From: Thalassolituus sp. UBA1087
GTDB taxonomy: Bacteria; Pseudomonadota; Gammaproteobacteria; Pseudomonadales; Oceanobacteraceae
Direction of reading: 5' to 3'
Length of the DNA: 56,500 bases
Assembly (NCBI GenBank): GCA_002314145.1
Contig: DCCG01000036.1
Span: 509 to 57,008 of the forward strand
The notes below the pieces were generated by a model. That model made no database searches. It was not told the origin of the DNA and worked only from the letters and a program-made list of their open reading frames with translations. Both the position numbers and the translations under genes were made by a program. Below, in pieces: positions 26,016 through 34,719 of this stretch (the stretch's first letter is position 1; every line of letters begins with the position of its first letter).

Positions 26016-27118
26016 TCGAGCAGCTGCAGAACGAGCCGTATCGGTTTGATTTTTTCCAGGCGGTCAGAGTGCTGGAGAGTGCTGCACGTCTTGATAACAG
26101 TGATGATGAAGTCGCGGATGAACCGGCGGGCGGCCTGGCCCGTCCGGATCAGGAATCGGTTCACTTCAGTGTTGACCCGGGCCTCCAGTTTCATGGCAGC
26201 GATGTCAGTAAAGTATCGCAAAAGCGTATTCATAGCCGTGAACACCATGGTGGGGCAGCATTGCAGTGGCAGATGGAAGTGGCCATGCTGGGCCTGACCG
26301 GTAGTCAGGGGGTTATGCCCATTGCCTTCAGCGAACTGGTGCTTGCTGAACTGCGTAAAAAGAATGATGCCCTGAGTGCATTCTTTGACCTGTTTAATCA
26401 TCGTATCGTATCGCTTTTTTATGAGTCCTGGCATAAATATCAGATGGGCCCGGAATATGAGCGGGCAAAACAGACAGGCGGGCAGAAGCCGGATCTTTTT
26501 ACCGATGCGCTCTTATCGGTATCAGGGCTTGGACTATCGGAATTACGTTACCGCAGTGCCGTTAATGATGAGCATATCGCTCGCTACGCCGGACACTTCG
26601 GTCGCGGAATATGTTCAGCGGAATCTTTGCGCAGTGCCATTGAAGGTATGTTTGGCTTTGATACTGAGATACAGCAGTTTAAAGGTGAATGGTACGAACT
26701 GTCGGACGACGTGCGTTGTCGCCTGCCCGGTGAAGAGCATCCTGAAGGTGTCAATAATCAGCTGGGAATGAGTGCTGTTATTGGTTCTGTCTGTTATCAG
26801 ATACAGAATAAATTTGCCGTGGTTGTCACACCGCGGAGCCGGGAGGAGTTCATGGAATTATCTCCGGGTTCGAAAAGACTGGAAGAATTAAAATCTTTTA
26901 TCCGTATGAGTGTTGGTGCGGAGCAGGACTACGAAATTGAAGTTCATCTGGAAGACAGCAAACTGCCGGTGCAAGAGTTGTTGGAACCTGATCAGTTCCA
27001 GGGCCTGTTAGGCTGGAATACCTATATTAACCCAGAGCGTGTTGATGGCCGGAATATAACGATCCGTTTATCTCAGGATATTCCGACACCCGTTGATGCG
27101 CTGCCTCTGGCTACTTAA
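25979..27118 (+). CDS. tssG: T6SS baseplate protein TssG
   Basis: A 379-residue VasB/ImpH-family protein. Landmarks are LIEQLQNEPYRFDFFQAVRVLE near the N-terminus (shown here in part), MLGLTGSQGVMPIAFSEL, FFDLFNHRIVSLFYESWHKY, and LGWNTYI near the C-terminus. It completes the TssE-F-G wedge. The start is inside the end of tssF; the N-terminal residues MATSRRRKNLN are basic. Confidence 0.95.
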   Translation: MATSRRRKNLNLIEQLQNEPYRFDFFQAVRVLESAARLDNSDDEVADEPAGGLARPDQESVHFSVDPGLQFHGSDVSKVSQKRIHSREHHGGAALQWQMEVAMLGLTGSQGVMPIAFSELVLAELRKKNDALSAFFDLFNHRIVSLFYESWHKYQMGPEYERAKQTGGQKPDLFTDALLSVSGLGLSELRYRSAVNDEHIARYAGHFGRGICSAESLRSAIEGMFGFDTEIQQFKGEWYELSDDVRCRLPGEEHPEGVNNQLGMSAVIGSVCYQIQNKFAVVVTPRSREEFMELSPGSKRLEELKSFIRMSVGAEQDYEIEVHLEDSKLPVQELLEPDQFQGLLGWNTYINPERVDGRNITIRLSQDIPTPVDALPLAT

Positions 27119-27162
27119 GGAATTTACCGGGAAACCGGCAATTTATTGATAAGGGAAAGAAT

Positions 27163-29826
27163 ATGATTAATCTTAATCTTAAGTCGTTAGTCGACAAAAT
27201 GTCGCCTTACATGCGCGATTCTCTGGAAGGCGCAGCCGGGTTATGTCTCGCGTATAACCAATACAATGTAGAAATCGAACATTGGTTACTTAAACTGCTG
27301 GATATCACAGATACGGATATTGTCAGCCTGCTGGAAAAACATGAGGTGGCACTGGAACCTCTGGCCAAACAGTTAGCCGGTACCATCGCCCGTTTTAAAA
27401 ATGGCAGCAGCCGTCCGGCGGCACTTTCTCCGGCCATTGTTGATGCCGCTAAAAATGCCTGGATGCTGGCGTCTGTGGATTACCAGCAGGGGGTCATCAG
27501 TTCCGGACATCTGTTAGCTGCCTTATTGCTGGAAGATAATTCCCGCCGTCAGTTACTGGAGAGCTGCCCGGCACTGAAAGACGTGGCGCCGGAATCCATC
27601 CGCGAAACGGCGAAAGCCATGTTCGGCTCAACCGGTGAGACAGATCATCTGGTCAGAGGGCATGAACCAGCAGAAGGTCAGGCGGCCGGTCCGGCTGATG
27701 TATCGGCCTCGAAAACGCCGGCGCTGGACAAATATACGATCAACCTGACAGAGCGGGCGAAAAAAGGTGAAATTGATCCTGTGCTCGGACGTGATGATGA
27801 AATCCGGCAATGCATCGATATTCTGACCCGTCGCCGTCAGAACAACCCCATCATGACCGGTGAAGCCGGTGTCGGTAAAACCGCTGTGGTAGAGGGGTTC
27901 GCTTTACGCATCGCCTCCGGTGACGTACCAGAGCCGCTGAGAAATGTCGCCCTGCGTACACTGGACCTGGGCCTGTTACAGGCCGGAGCCAGCGTGAAAG
28001 GCGAATTTGAGAATCGTCTGAAATCCGTGATTGAAGAAGTGCGGGCGTCAGTCACACCGATTATTCTGTTTATTGATGAAGCCCATACCATGATTGGCGC
28101 AGGCGGCAAAGAAGGTCAGGGCGATGCAGCTAACCTGTTGAAACCTGCACTGGCACGTGGTGAATTGCGTACCATTGCAGCCACGACCTGGGCCGAATAC
28201 AAAAAATACTTCGAGCGTGATCCTGCGCTGACCCGGCGCTTCCAGGTGGTGAAGGTAGAAGAGCCGTCGGAAGAAAAAGCCATCGATATGATGCGTGGTA
28301 TTGCGGAATCACTTCAGCAGCACCACAAAGTACGTATTCTCGATGAGGCGATTATCGCATCTGTTAAATTGTCGCATCGTTATATTCCGGGACGTCAGTT
28401 ACCGGATAAATCCGTCAGCCTGCTGGATACTGCCTGTGCCCGGGTGGCACTCAGCCAGTCAGCGACGCCCGGTGCGATTGAAGATGCCGGCCGCCGTATC
28501 CAGCGTGCGGATGTCACCATCCATAAACTGGAACGTGAAGCGGCAGCGACCGGCGAGCATGCTGAACGCCTGGAAACCCTGTATCAGGAAAAGAAAGACG
28601 CGGAACAAACGCTGCAGGTTCTGGAAGAGCAATATCAGAAAGAAAATGAACTCATCACTCAGATCCGTGAATGCCGTGACCTGATTGATAAAAACTTTCT
28701 GAATAAAGACGAAGAGAAACTGCCGGCGGATGAAGTTGATAAACTGAAAGCTCAGCTGAAAGATCTGACCGCGCAATTGACCGCGATTCAGGGCGAGGCT
28801 CCCTTAATGCAGGCCAACGTCGACGAGCAGGCGATTGCTGAGGTGATTGCCAACTGGACAGGAATTCCGGTAGGTAAAATGGTCAGCGATCAGATTACCG
28901 CAGTGAAAACTCTGGCAGATCGTCTGGGTAAACGTGTTATCGGCCAGCCCCACGCACTGGAAGCGGTTGCTCAGGTAATCCGTACTTCACGCGCCGGCCT
29001 GACTGACCCGCGTAAACCCATGGGTGTTTTCCTGTTCTGCGGTACCAGCGGTGTCGGTAAAACAGAAACAGCACTGGCACTGGCTGATGAACTCTTTGGC
29101 GGTGAACAGAATATTACCACCATTAATATGTCGGAGTTTAAAGAAGAGCATAAGGTATCGATGCTGCTGGGTTCTCCTCCGGGCTATGTGGGTTATGGTG
29201 AAGGCGGCGTTCTGACTGAAGCCGCACGTCGTAAACCCTATTCCGTTATCCTGCTGGATGAAATGGAAAAGGCCCACCAGGGCGTTCAGGATATTTTTTA
29301 TAACCTGTTTGATAAGGGTACCATCAAGGATGGCGAAGGCCGGGATATCGACTTCAAAAATACCATTATCATTATGACGTCGAATGCCGGGGAAGACGCC
29401 ATCCGGGCTATCTTTAATCAGGTAGAAGAAAAGCCGGAACCGGATGTACTGCTGGATAATATCCGCCCGCACCTGTTGCAATACTTTAAACCAGCCTTTA
29501 TGGGGCGTATCAATACTATCGCCTATTATCCGCTGGATGATGAAAACCTGATGTCTATTGCCGCTATTAATATGCGTAAAATTGAAAAACGTATTGCGGA
29601 AAAATACGGTGCTCCCTTCAGCTATGATGAAGATGTGCTTATCAATATTGTTGCCCGGTGTCAGGAATCCGATACTGGTGCACGTAATATTGAAACCATT
29701 CTCAGCCGTACGCTGTTGCCGGCACTGGCATCGGAATGTCTTGACCGTATGGCGGAAGGTGAAGAAATCACCAAAGTGCATGTTGGGGCAACCGAGGATG
29801 GTGACTTCACTTACGAAGTCTCCTGA
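27163..29826 (+). CDS. tssH: T6SS ATPase TssH (ClpV)
   Basis: An 887-residue AAA+ unfoldase that recycles contracted TssBC sheath. A Clp-N double-repeat domain (about 1-165) precedes AAA domain 1, with Walker A GEAGVGKT (233-240) and Walker B ILFIDEAHTM. Next come a ClpB-like middle coiled coil (about 440-560, rich in Glu, Lys and Gln) and AAA domain 2, with GTSGVGKT (about 627-634) and VILLDEMEKAH. The N-terminus matches ClpV rather than ClpB. It is the last gene of the T6SS operon, ended by the bidirectional terminator at 29843. Confidence 0.96.
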   Translation: MINLNLKSLVDKMSPYMRDSLEGAAGLCLAYNQYNVEIEHWLLKLLDITDTDIVSLLEKHEVALEPLAKQLAGTIARFKNGSSRPAALSPAIVDAAKNAWMLASVDYQQGVISSGHLLAALLLEDNSRRQLLESCPALKDVAPESIRETAKAMFGSTGETDHLVRGHEPAEGQAAGPADVSASKTPALDKYTINLTERAKKGEIDPVLGRDDEIRQCIDILTRRRQNNPIMTGEAGVGKTAVVEGFALRIASGDVPEPLRNVALRTLDLGLLQAGASVKGEFENRLKSVIEEVRASVTPIILFIDEAHTMIGAGGKEGQGDAANLLKPALARGELRTIAATTWAEYKKYFERDPALTRRFQVVKVEEPSEEKAIDMMRGIAESLQQHHKVRILDEAIIASVKLSHRYIPGRQLPDKSVSLLDTACARVALSQSATPGAIEDAGRRIQRADVTIHKLEREAAATGEHAERLETLYQEKKDAEQTLQVLEEQYQKENELITQIRECRDLIDKNFLNKDEEKLPADEVDKLKAQLKDLTAQLTAIQGEAPLMQANVDEQAIAEVIANWTGIPVGKMVSDQITAVKTLADRLGKRVIGQPHALEAVAQVIRTSRAGLTDPRKPMGVFLFCGTSGVGKTETALALADELFGGEQNITTINMSEFKEEHKVSMLLGSPPGYVGYGEGGVLTEAARRKPYSVILLDEMEKAHQGVQDIFYNLFDKGTIKDGEGRDIDFKNTIIIMTSNAGEDAIRAIFNQVEEKPEPDVLLDNIRPHLLQYFKPAFMGRINTIAYYPLDDENLMSIAAINMRKIEKRIAEKYGAPFSYDEDVLINIVARCQESDTGARNIETILSRTLLPALASECLDRMAEGEEITKVHVGATEDGDFTYEVS

Positions 29827-29842
29827 TTGCTTTTCAATGCAT

Positions 29843-29871
29843 AAAAAAACGGGGCTCAGCCCCGTTTTTTT
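29843..29871. terminator. Bidirectional terminator between tssH and the LuxR-hydrolase gene
   Basis: AAAAAAACGGGGC - TCA - GCCCCGTTTTTTT is a 7-bp GC stem flanked by A7 and T7 tracts, so it works in both directions. It lies 17 bp after tssH and about 48 bp after the stop of the convergent gene. Confidence 0.92.
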
Positions 29872-29918
29872 ATGCACCTATACTCAGACAGTAAGAATAA
29901 TCCATGTCCGCAGGACAG

Positions 29919-31622
29919 TTACTGCGTTCTGACGTTCTGGTGCAGCAGCCGTTGTATTGATTGTGAGCAGGCATCGGCGTGCGTCAGGCTGAGTGTCATA
30001 CCGGCAGAGGATATTTCCTGCAGTTCCATGGCGGGGCAGAGTGATGGCAGCTGCCTGACTTTTTCCAGCGGGAAAGTATCATTGCGGTCGCCTGCCAGAG
30101 CGATCAACGGAATATTTAATTGTCTGAGCAAGGGCATCCAGTCCATGGCGATGGTTAAGTACAGGTCTGTTTCATGGCCTTTGGATTTCTGTTTCAGGTT
30201 ATAGAAATAGGAGGCTGCCGCGCCCTGTTGAAAGTCCGGGGCGCGGAACACGGACAAATCGTGGGGCGCACCGTCAAACACCATTTCCATCCAGCGTTCA
30301 GGGCCGTAGTGCCGGGCTTTAACATGCCCCAGGCGCAGCAACAGCCGTATCATCCAGAAGGCATGGCGTGCGGCCCAGAGATATATTCTCTGTTGGCGGG
30401 GCACATGTTCCAGATTATCCATGTCGGCCATCGGTGAGGGAGGCGAAACGGCCAGCAGTCCCTGAATGTTTTCCGGATGCCGGTTGGCATATAATAACGC
30501 CGGTACAAAACCGAAATCCTGGCTCATCAGGGTGAATTGTTGCCACTGTAGCTGTTCAAGCAGAGTGTCCAGATCCTGTAACTGCAGATCAGGCGCGTCT
30601 TCATTTTGCTCAGCCGGCTGGCTCTGTCCATAGCCCAGGCGTTCGATGGCGACCACATCCAACCGGTTGTCTGCCGCCCATTGTCTGTCCTGCCAAAAGT
30701 CGCCGGCACCAAAATAGGCACCATGAAACATCAGCACCGGATGACCTCCGGGGTGGCCATAGCGACGCCAGGCCAGCTGACGATTGTTAACCATCAGGAC
30801 ATTGAAATCTGCCGGGTAGTGATCGTCAGAACTGAGGGGCGCATCGGCACGCTGACCGGCCAGTGCCTGGCCACCAATGGCAGACGCCAGCGCTGTGGCC
30901 TGTACCTGACTGGTGGCCCCGAGTTTGCTCAACAGAGTTTTGATCTGTTGCCGCACGGTTCCCACTGACCGGCTGCGCTGGCGGGCAATCTGATCACTGT
31001 TCATGCCCTGAGCCATACGGGCCAGAATATCGCACTCGGCTTCGGTTAATCTGAAAACTTCGCGCAGGGCCAGGTCAATGGATTCAGGCCATTGGCATTC
31101 GATAGCCCGTAACAGGTACATATGGTGTCTTTCTTCGTACAGACCCATGAGGATTACCGGCAGAGGGTTATCATCTGTGGTCAGCGGAAAGGTACGCAGC
31201 AGGCTGGGTCCACGGCAGGCATGAATGCGCTCACAGAAGCCGGAAAATTCCGCTTTACTGACGCCCAGACGGGAAATACTGTCACCTTCCCGGGCGTTAT
31301 ACAGGGTTTGTGCGGCTGGATTGTGAGCGACAATACGGCCGTTATCCCTGAGCATCAGCACCGGTGGTCCCGGGTCCTCTGCCAGTTCGTAGACTTTATC
31401 GTTCAGCTCTCCGTGCTTTTCAACTTCTTCCAGCAACAGTGCCAGTGTCAGCGCTGTATCGCCCTGTGGGGCTCCCGGTTTTTGAGCAACCGGCTCCAGA
31501 AATTCCATAAAACGCTGATGATCGGTGTCGCCCTTTACCACAGATAACACCAGTTCTCTCAGATTGTCAGGCGTTGCTGGCATCTGGCCGGCAGGGAGGC
31601 TGGTTGGATGGTCCTGTCCCAA
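29919..31622 (-). CDS. PAS - LuxR-type HTH - alpha/beta hydrolase fusion protein
   Basis: A 567-residue fusion. The start is a TTG at 31622 with GGAGA seven bases upstream; ATG 31583 is the alternative. Residues ~83-180 look like a PAS sensor (LRDNGRIVAHNPAAQTLY). Residues ~187-250 form a LuxR/NarL-type HTH (FRLTEAECDILARMAQGM, TVRQQIKTLLSKLG). Residues ~270-567 form an alpha/beta hydrolase fold with oxyanion HG (MFHGAYFGAG), nucleophile elbow MSQDFGF (Asp369 in place of Ser) and late LAGDRND and THADA. An Asp nucleophile is typical of epoxide hydrolases and haloalkane dehalogenases. No signal peptide or membrane helix is seen, so it should be cytoplasmic. Such a protein could sense or degrade a ligand and control transcription; the target is unknown. 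It is convergent with the T6SS operon. Confidence 0.85.
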   Translation of the reverse strand: MGQDHPTSLPAGQMPATPDNLRELVLSVVKGDTDHQRFMEFLEPVAQKPGAPQGDTALTLALLLEEVEKHGELNDKVYELAEDPGPPVLMLRDNGRIVAHNPAAQTLYNAREGDSISRLGVSKAEFSGFCERIHACRGPSLLRTFPLTTDDNPLPVILMGLYEERHHMYLLRAIECQWPESIDLALREVFRLTEAECDILARMAQGMNSDQIARQRSRSVGTVRQQIKTLLSKLGATSQVQATALASAIGGQALAGQRADAPLSSDDHYPADFNVLMVNNRQLAWRRYGHPGGHPVLMFHGAYFGAGDFWQDRQWAADNRLDVVAIERLGYGQSQPAEQNEDAPDLQLQDLDTLLEQLQWQQFTLMSQDFGFVPALLYANRHPENIQGLLAVSPPSPMADMDNLEHVPRQQRIYLWAARHAFWMIRLLLRLGHVKARHYGPERWMEMVFDGAPHDLSVFRAPDFQQGAAASYFYNLKQKSKGHETDLYLTIAMDWMPLLRQLNIPLIALAGDRNDTFPLEKVRQLPSLCPAMELQEISSAGMTLSLTHADACSQSIQRLLHQNVRTQ

Positions 31623-31833
31623 AATGTATCTCCATATAACTGTCGGGAACGTGCTTTCAGCCTGATGGCTTATAGCGGGCCCGCTTTTTTTTATGTTCTG
31701 TCAGTTCCGGCGGCAATTTATACCAAATGGGATATGTGGCCTGTCTGGCGGTTCTCTAGCATACCGAACTGAGAGCAGGCATCAATCCTTTGCTGCCTGA
31801 TTAATAACAATGTACTCAGGCAAGGAACAGGGT

Positions 31834-32754
31834 ATGAAACTCAGATATTCAGGCATTTTACTTACTGTAACCGCATCACTTCTGACGGCTTGTGGCGGTT
31901 CATCGTCGGGTGGCAGCGATGGCACACAAAATGGCACCGGGGGAGGAACAGAAGGCGGTAACGGCAACAACGCCGGTGGCGGCAATACGGCCATGCGGGA
32001 GCTCAACGATACCGGTATCGTCAGTTGCGGAACCTCTGCTTTCGGTACGAACCGTCTGGACTGCAGCATCGTTAATTACACCGCCCCGGGCTCAAATATG
32101 TCACAGACGATACCCCACCCTCAGGACGGTGATCAGGGACGGGACGCCGATGAAAATGATGACACCGATGGCCGCGCCGGCTTCAGCTTTACCAAACTGA
32201 GTGACGATGGCAGCGCGCTGGCCGCCACGGCAACACAGACGGATGACAGCTGGACCTGCACCCGGGATGAAGTCACCGGCCTGACGTGGGAAGTTAAAGA
32301 GGGCTCAGATTCATCCAGCCCGCGTTATTACGCTAATACCTTCACCTGGTACGACACTAATGCCAATACAAATGGCACCAACAGTGGCACTTCTGATGGT
32401 GGCAGCTGCCCGTCAGCGGAACTCGACTGTGACACACAAAGCCTGGTCACCTGGGTGAACGATAATGGCGGCCTGTGCGGTTTCACTGATGGCTGGCGAC
32501 TGCCCACACGGGAAGAACTGCTTGGGCTGGTGAATTTTGGCCATATTGCTGCCCTGAGTGATCCTGCCATTGATACCGGTTATTTCCCCTGGACTGCAGA
32601 AGGCAGTTTACAGCCCACTCTGTACTGGAGTGGTTCTGCCCACGCGGGAGACGCCACCAAAGCATGGCGCTTTTATTTTGCTGAACGCAGTACGACTAAA
32701 ATCGCTGCCGCTGAAAAAAGTATCGCCATGCGGGTAAGGCTGGTACATGACTGA
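31834..32754 (+). CDS. DUF1566 (Lcl-C domain) lipoprotein
   Basis: A 306-residue lipoprotein. I start it at ATG 31834 (MKLRYSGILL), with AGGAACAGG upstream; an earlier in-frame start lacks a signal. The lipobox is LLTAC, followed by a Gly/Ser/Asn-rich flexible linker of about 40 residues. The C-terminal half carries the DUF1566 pattern: TGLTWEVK, then DGWRLPTREELLGLVNFG and TLYWSGSA. The domain occurs in exported proteins, including the Legionella collagen-like adhesin C-terminus. Substrate or partner is unknown. The next gene encodes a second DUF1566 protein in the same direction. Confidence 0.8.
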   Translation: MKLRYSGILLTVTASLLTACGGSSSGGSDGTQNGTGGGTEGGNGNNAGGGNTAMRELNDTGIVSCGTSAFGTNRLDCSIVNYTAPGSNMSQTIPHPQDGDQGRDADENDDTDGRAGFSFTKLSDDGSALAATATQTDDSWTCTRDEVTGLTWEVKEGSDSSSPRYYANTFTWYDTNANTNGTNSGTSDGGSCPSAELDCDTQSLVTWVNDNGGLCGFTDGWRLPTREELLGLVNFGHIAALSDPAIDTGYFPWTAEGSLQPTLYWSGSAHAGDATKAWRFYFAERSTTKIAAAEKSIAMRVRLVHD

Positions 32755-32836
32755 GCGCTGCTGACATATCACCATGAAAAATCGCATTAACGGATACATA
32801 AAATCGCGGATATTAAAGAACAATAGAGGAACGAAT

Positions 32837-33463
32837 ATGTTTTTACCCATAAAAAATATGATCTGTCTGGTGGCCCTGATGGCGGCTGTTGCTGCACCGG
32901 TAAAGGCGGCCTGTACTGCGTCGCAGAATAATCTGCAGAACACGAAACCTGACAGCATTTATACTGACCATGAAGACGGCACAGTAACGGATACTCAGAC
33001 CGGTCTGATGTGGACCCGTTGTGCAGTGGGCGTTGGTTACCACACAGTTGATCATATCTGTAACACAGATGACCTGGTGGGCAAAACCGAAATTACGAGC
33101 TGGAATGCCGCGATGTCGCAGGTAGGATCAGCCAATAATTCTGCGATGTACGGCTACAGCGACTGGCGCCTGCCAAATATTAAAGAGCTGGCCAGTCTGG
33201 TGGATATCGCCTGCCACACTAACGCTGAAAGCAGTCCGGAATACAGCACGATTAATAACGATATATTCGAACTGATCAATGCCAAATCCACTGCCATGCC
33301 GAGTGATTATTATCTGGTTGCTTTGTGGTCTTCCACTCCCTACATTGGTGAAAACGACAAAGTGCTCGTGGTCAGGATCAAAAACGGCGAGATTGAATCA
33401 CGGCCAAAATCCGCCCAGAGCGGACAAAGCATTGGCCTGCTGATGGTACGGGACGGCGATTAA
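32837..33463 (+). CDS. DUF1566 exported protein
   Basis: A 208-residue protein. I start it at ATG 32837 (MFLPIKNMICLVALMAAV) with GAGGAA upstream and a signal peptide ending in VKAA; a longer frame from 32774 would precede the signal. It keeps the same motifs as its neighbour: TDTQTGLMWTRCAVG, YSDWRLPNIKELASLVD and LWSSTPY. It lacks a lipobox and is probably periplasmic or secreted. It contains several Cys that could form disulfides. The 82-bp gap and same orientation suggest co-transcription with the lipoprotein gene. Confidence 0.78.
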   Translation: MFLPIKNMICLVALMAAVAAPVKAACTASQNNLQNTKPDSIYTDHEDGTVTDTQTGLMWTRCAVGVGYHTVDHICNTDDLVGKTEITSWNAAMSQVGSANNSAMYGYSDWRLPNIKELASLVDIACHTNAESSPEYSTINNDIFELINAKSTAMPSDYYLVALWSSTPYIGENDKVLVVRIKNGEIESRPKSAQSGQSIGLLMVRDGD

Positions 33464-33486
33464 TTATCAGGCCCGTACTCCCGCCG

Positions 33487-33516
33487 CCGGAAAGTAGCTG
33501 AGCAGCTGCTTTCCGG
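33487..33516. terminator. Hairpin between convergent genes
   Basis: CCGGAAAGTAGCT pairs with AGCTGCTTTCCGG over 13 bp (one G-T wobble) around loop GAGC. It has no T tract. It lies between the ends of the DUF1566 gene (33463) and the convergent hydrolase gene (33610). Confidence 0.45.
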
Positions 33517-33609
33517 CCTGTCTGTGACGATGATGATACCCTGGGCAGCAACCGCCCAGCACAGTGTAGGTACGGTATAGCAAGGGCCGGATTACTCAAC
33601 AGTATTGCT

Positions 33610-34500
33610 TCAGCTGAGCAGAAAACGCCGGCAATCCGCAGCGGACTCGCGGGGTAGTTCTTCCATTGGCATATGGCCACAGTCGTCATACAGGATTGCC
33701 TCCGCCTGGGGCATTGCCTGAATGAAACGTTCCGTGTGTGCGGGAGGAATCCAGCGATCCTGTTTGCCCCACAGGATCAGCACCGGTTGTTTCACCTGCC
33801 GGATCAAACGGGGATTAAAACCACCCCGGTTGCGGATAAAACGCAGCACCCGCGCGCCGGCCTGACGGTTGCCCGGGCGCAGCCAGAGCCGATAATAGCG
33901 GTTGAGCACTTCGTCGCTCAGTCGCCCGGGGTCAGCATAGGTCGTCCGCAACATAGCATTGAATGCGCCGCTCGGCGGCACAACCCGGGCCGTGAGCCAG
34001 CCGCCCAGCGGCAGTCCCATAAAGAGTAAACCAGAGGGCGGGATAAAAAAGTATCCGGCGCTGTCGAGCAGCACCGCTTTTAATACCTTATGCGGGTAAC
34101 GCGCAGCAAATTCCCAGGTCATCCAGCCCCCCAGTGAATTACCGGCCACATAACATTGCTGTATTCCCAGCGCATCCGTAAATGCATTGAGAAAATCGCT
34201 GTAGAGGTGGCGTTTCATCCCCTCCGGATGAGGACCGGTGAGGCCAAAATTCGGACTGTCGAGGCTGATAACCCGGAAATCCTGACTGAGGATAGCGGTC
34301 CAGTCGTTCCAGGTATGCAGCGATGAAAAAATACCGTGCAGCAGAATCAGTACCGGCGCCTGCGGATCACCCACATCACGATAGTGCACCTGCATCCCTT
34401 GCAGGCTGAGATAACGGGAATCGGGCATTTCCAGACCGGGTCTGAGTTCCTGCAGTGGAATAGCACCGGCCTCGGTCATAAGGTTTTGCCAGAAGCGCAT
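33610..34500 (-). CDS. Alpha/beta hydrolase
   Basis: A 296-residue protein of the alpha/beta hydrolase fold. ATG at 34500 (MRFWQNLMTEAG) is preceded by GGGGAGAA; an extension to 34554 has no such site. It shows the oxyanion segment LILLHGIFSS, the nucleophile elbow AGNSLGGWM (Ser), the acid in LWGKQDRWIP and the His in DCGHMPMEE. This is a complete Ser-Asp-His arrangement. Its closest general class is lipase/esterase or haloperoxidase-like hydrolases; the substrate cannot be told from sequence. It stands alone on the minus strand. Confidence 0.82.
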   Translation of the reverse strand: MRFWQNLMTEAGAIPLQELRPGLEMPDSRYLSLQGMQVHYRDVGDPQAPVLILLHGIFSSLHTWNDWTAILSQDFRVISLDSPNFGLTGPHPEGMKRHLYSDFLNAFTDALGIQQCYVAGNSLGGWMTWEFAARYPHKVLKAVLLDSAGYFFIPPSGLLFMGLPLGGWLTARVVPPSGAFNAMLRTTYADPGRLSDEVLNRYYRLWLRPGNRQAGARVLRFIRNRGGFNPRLIRQVKQPVLILWGKQDRWIPPAHTERFIQAMPQAEAILYDDCGHMPMEELPRESAADCRRFLLS

Positions 34501-34719
34501 AAGATTCTCCCCGGTTGTCGTACTTATTATTGTGTCTCTGCCGGGACGGAACAAGAGGTCGGAACCGGGCAGAGTTGTTTCAACTGCGGTTGGTATCTTG
34601 CCGCCTGTCAGAACGACCGGTAAGGGGCTTTTACGCCATAAACGTGATCTGATCGGTTACTGTCTGGCATAAAAGTGGTGGTAGAATCCCGGTTCATTTT
34701 TCAACAGGACATAACGTAA

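Noticed and set aside
28987..29877. 296-aa minus-strand ORF over tssH
   Set aside because: It lies antisense to the ClpV second AAA domain, with no recognisable motifs.
31675..31692. GCGGGCCCGC followed by T8 as a terminator
   Set aside because: The palindrome allows only about a 4-bp stem once a loop is formed, and no plus-strand gene ends upstream.
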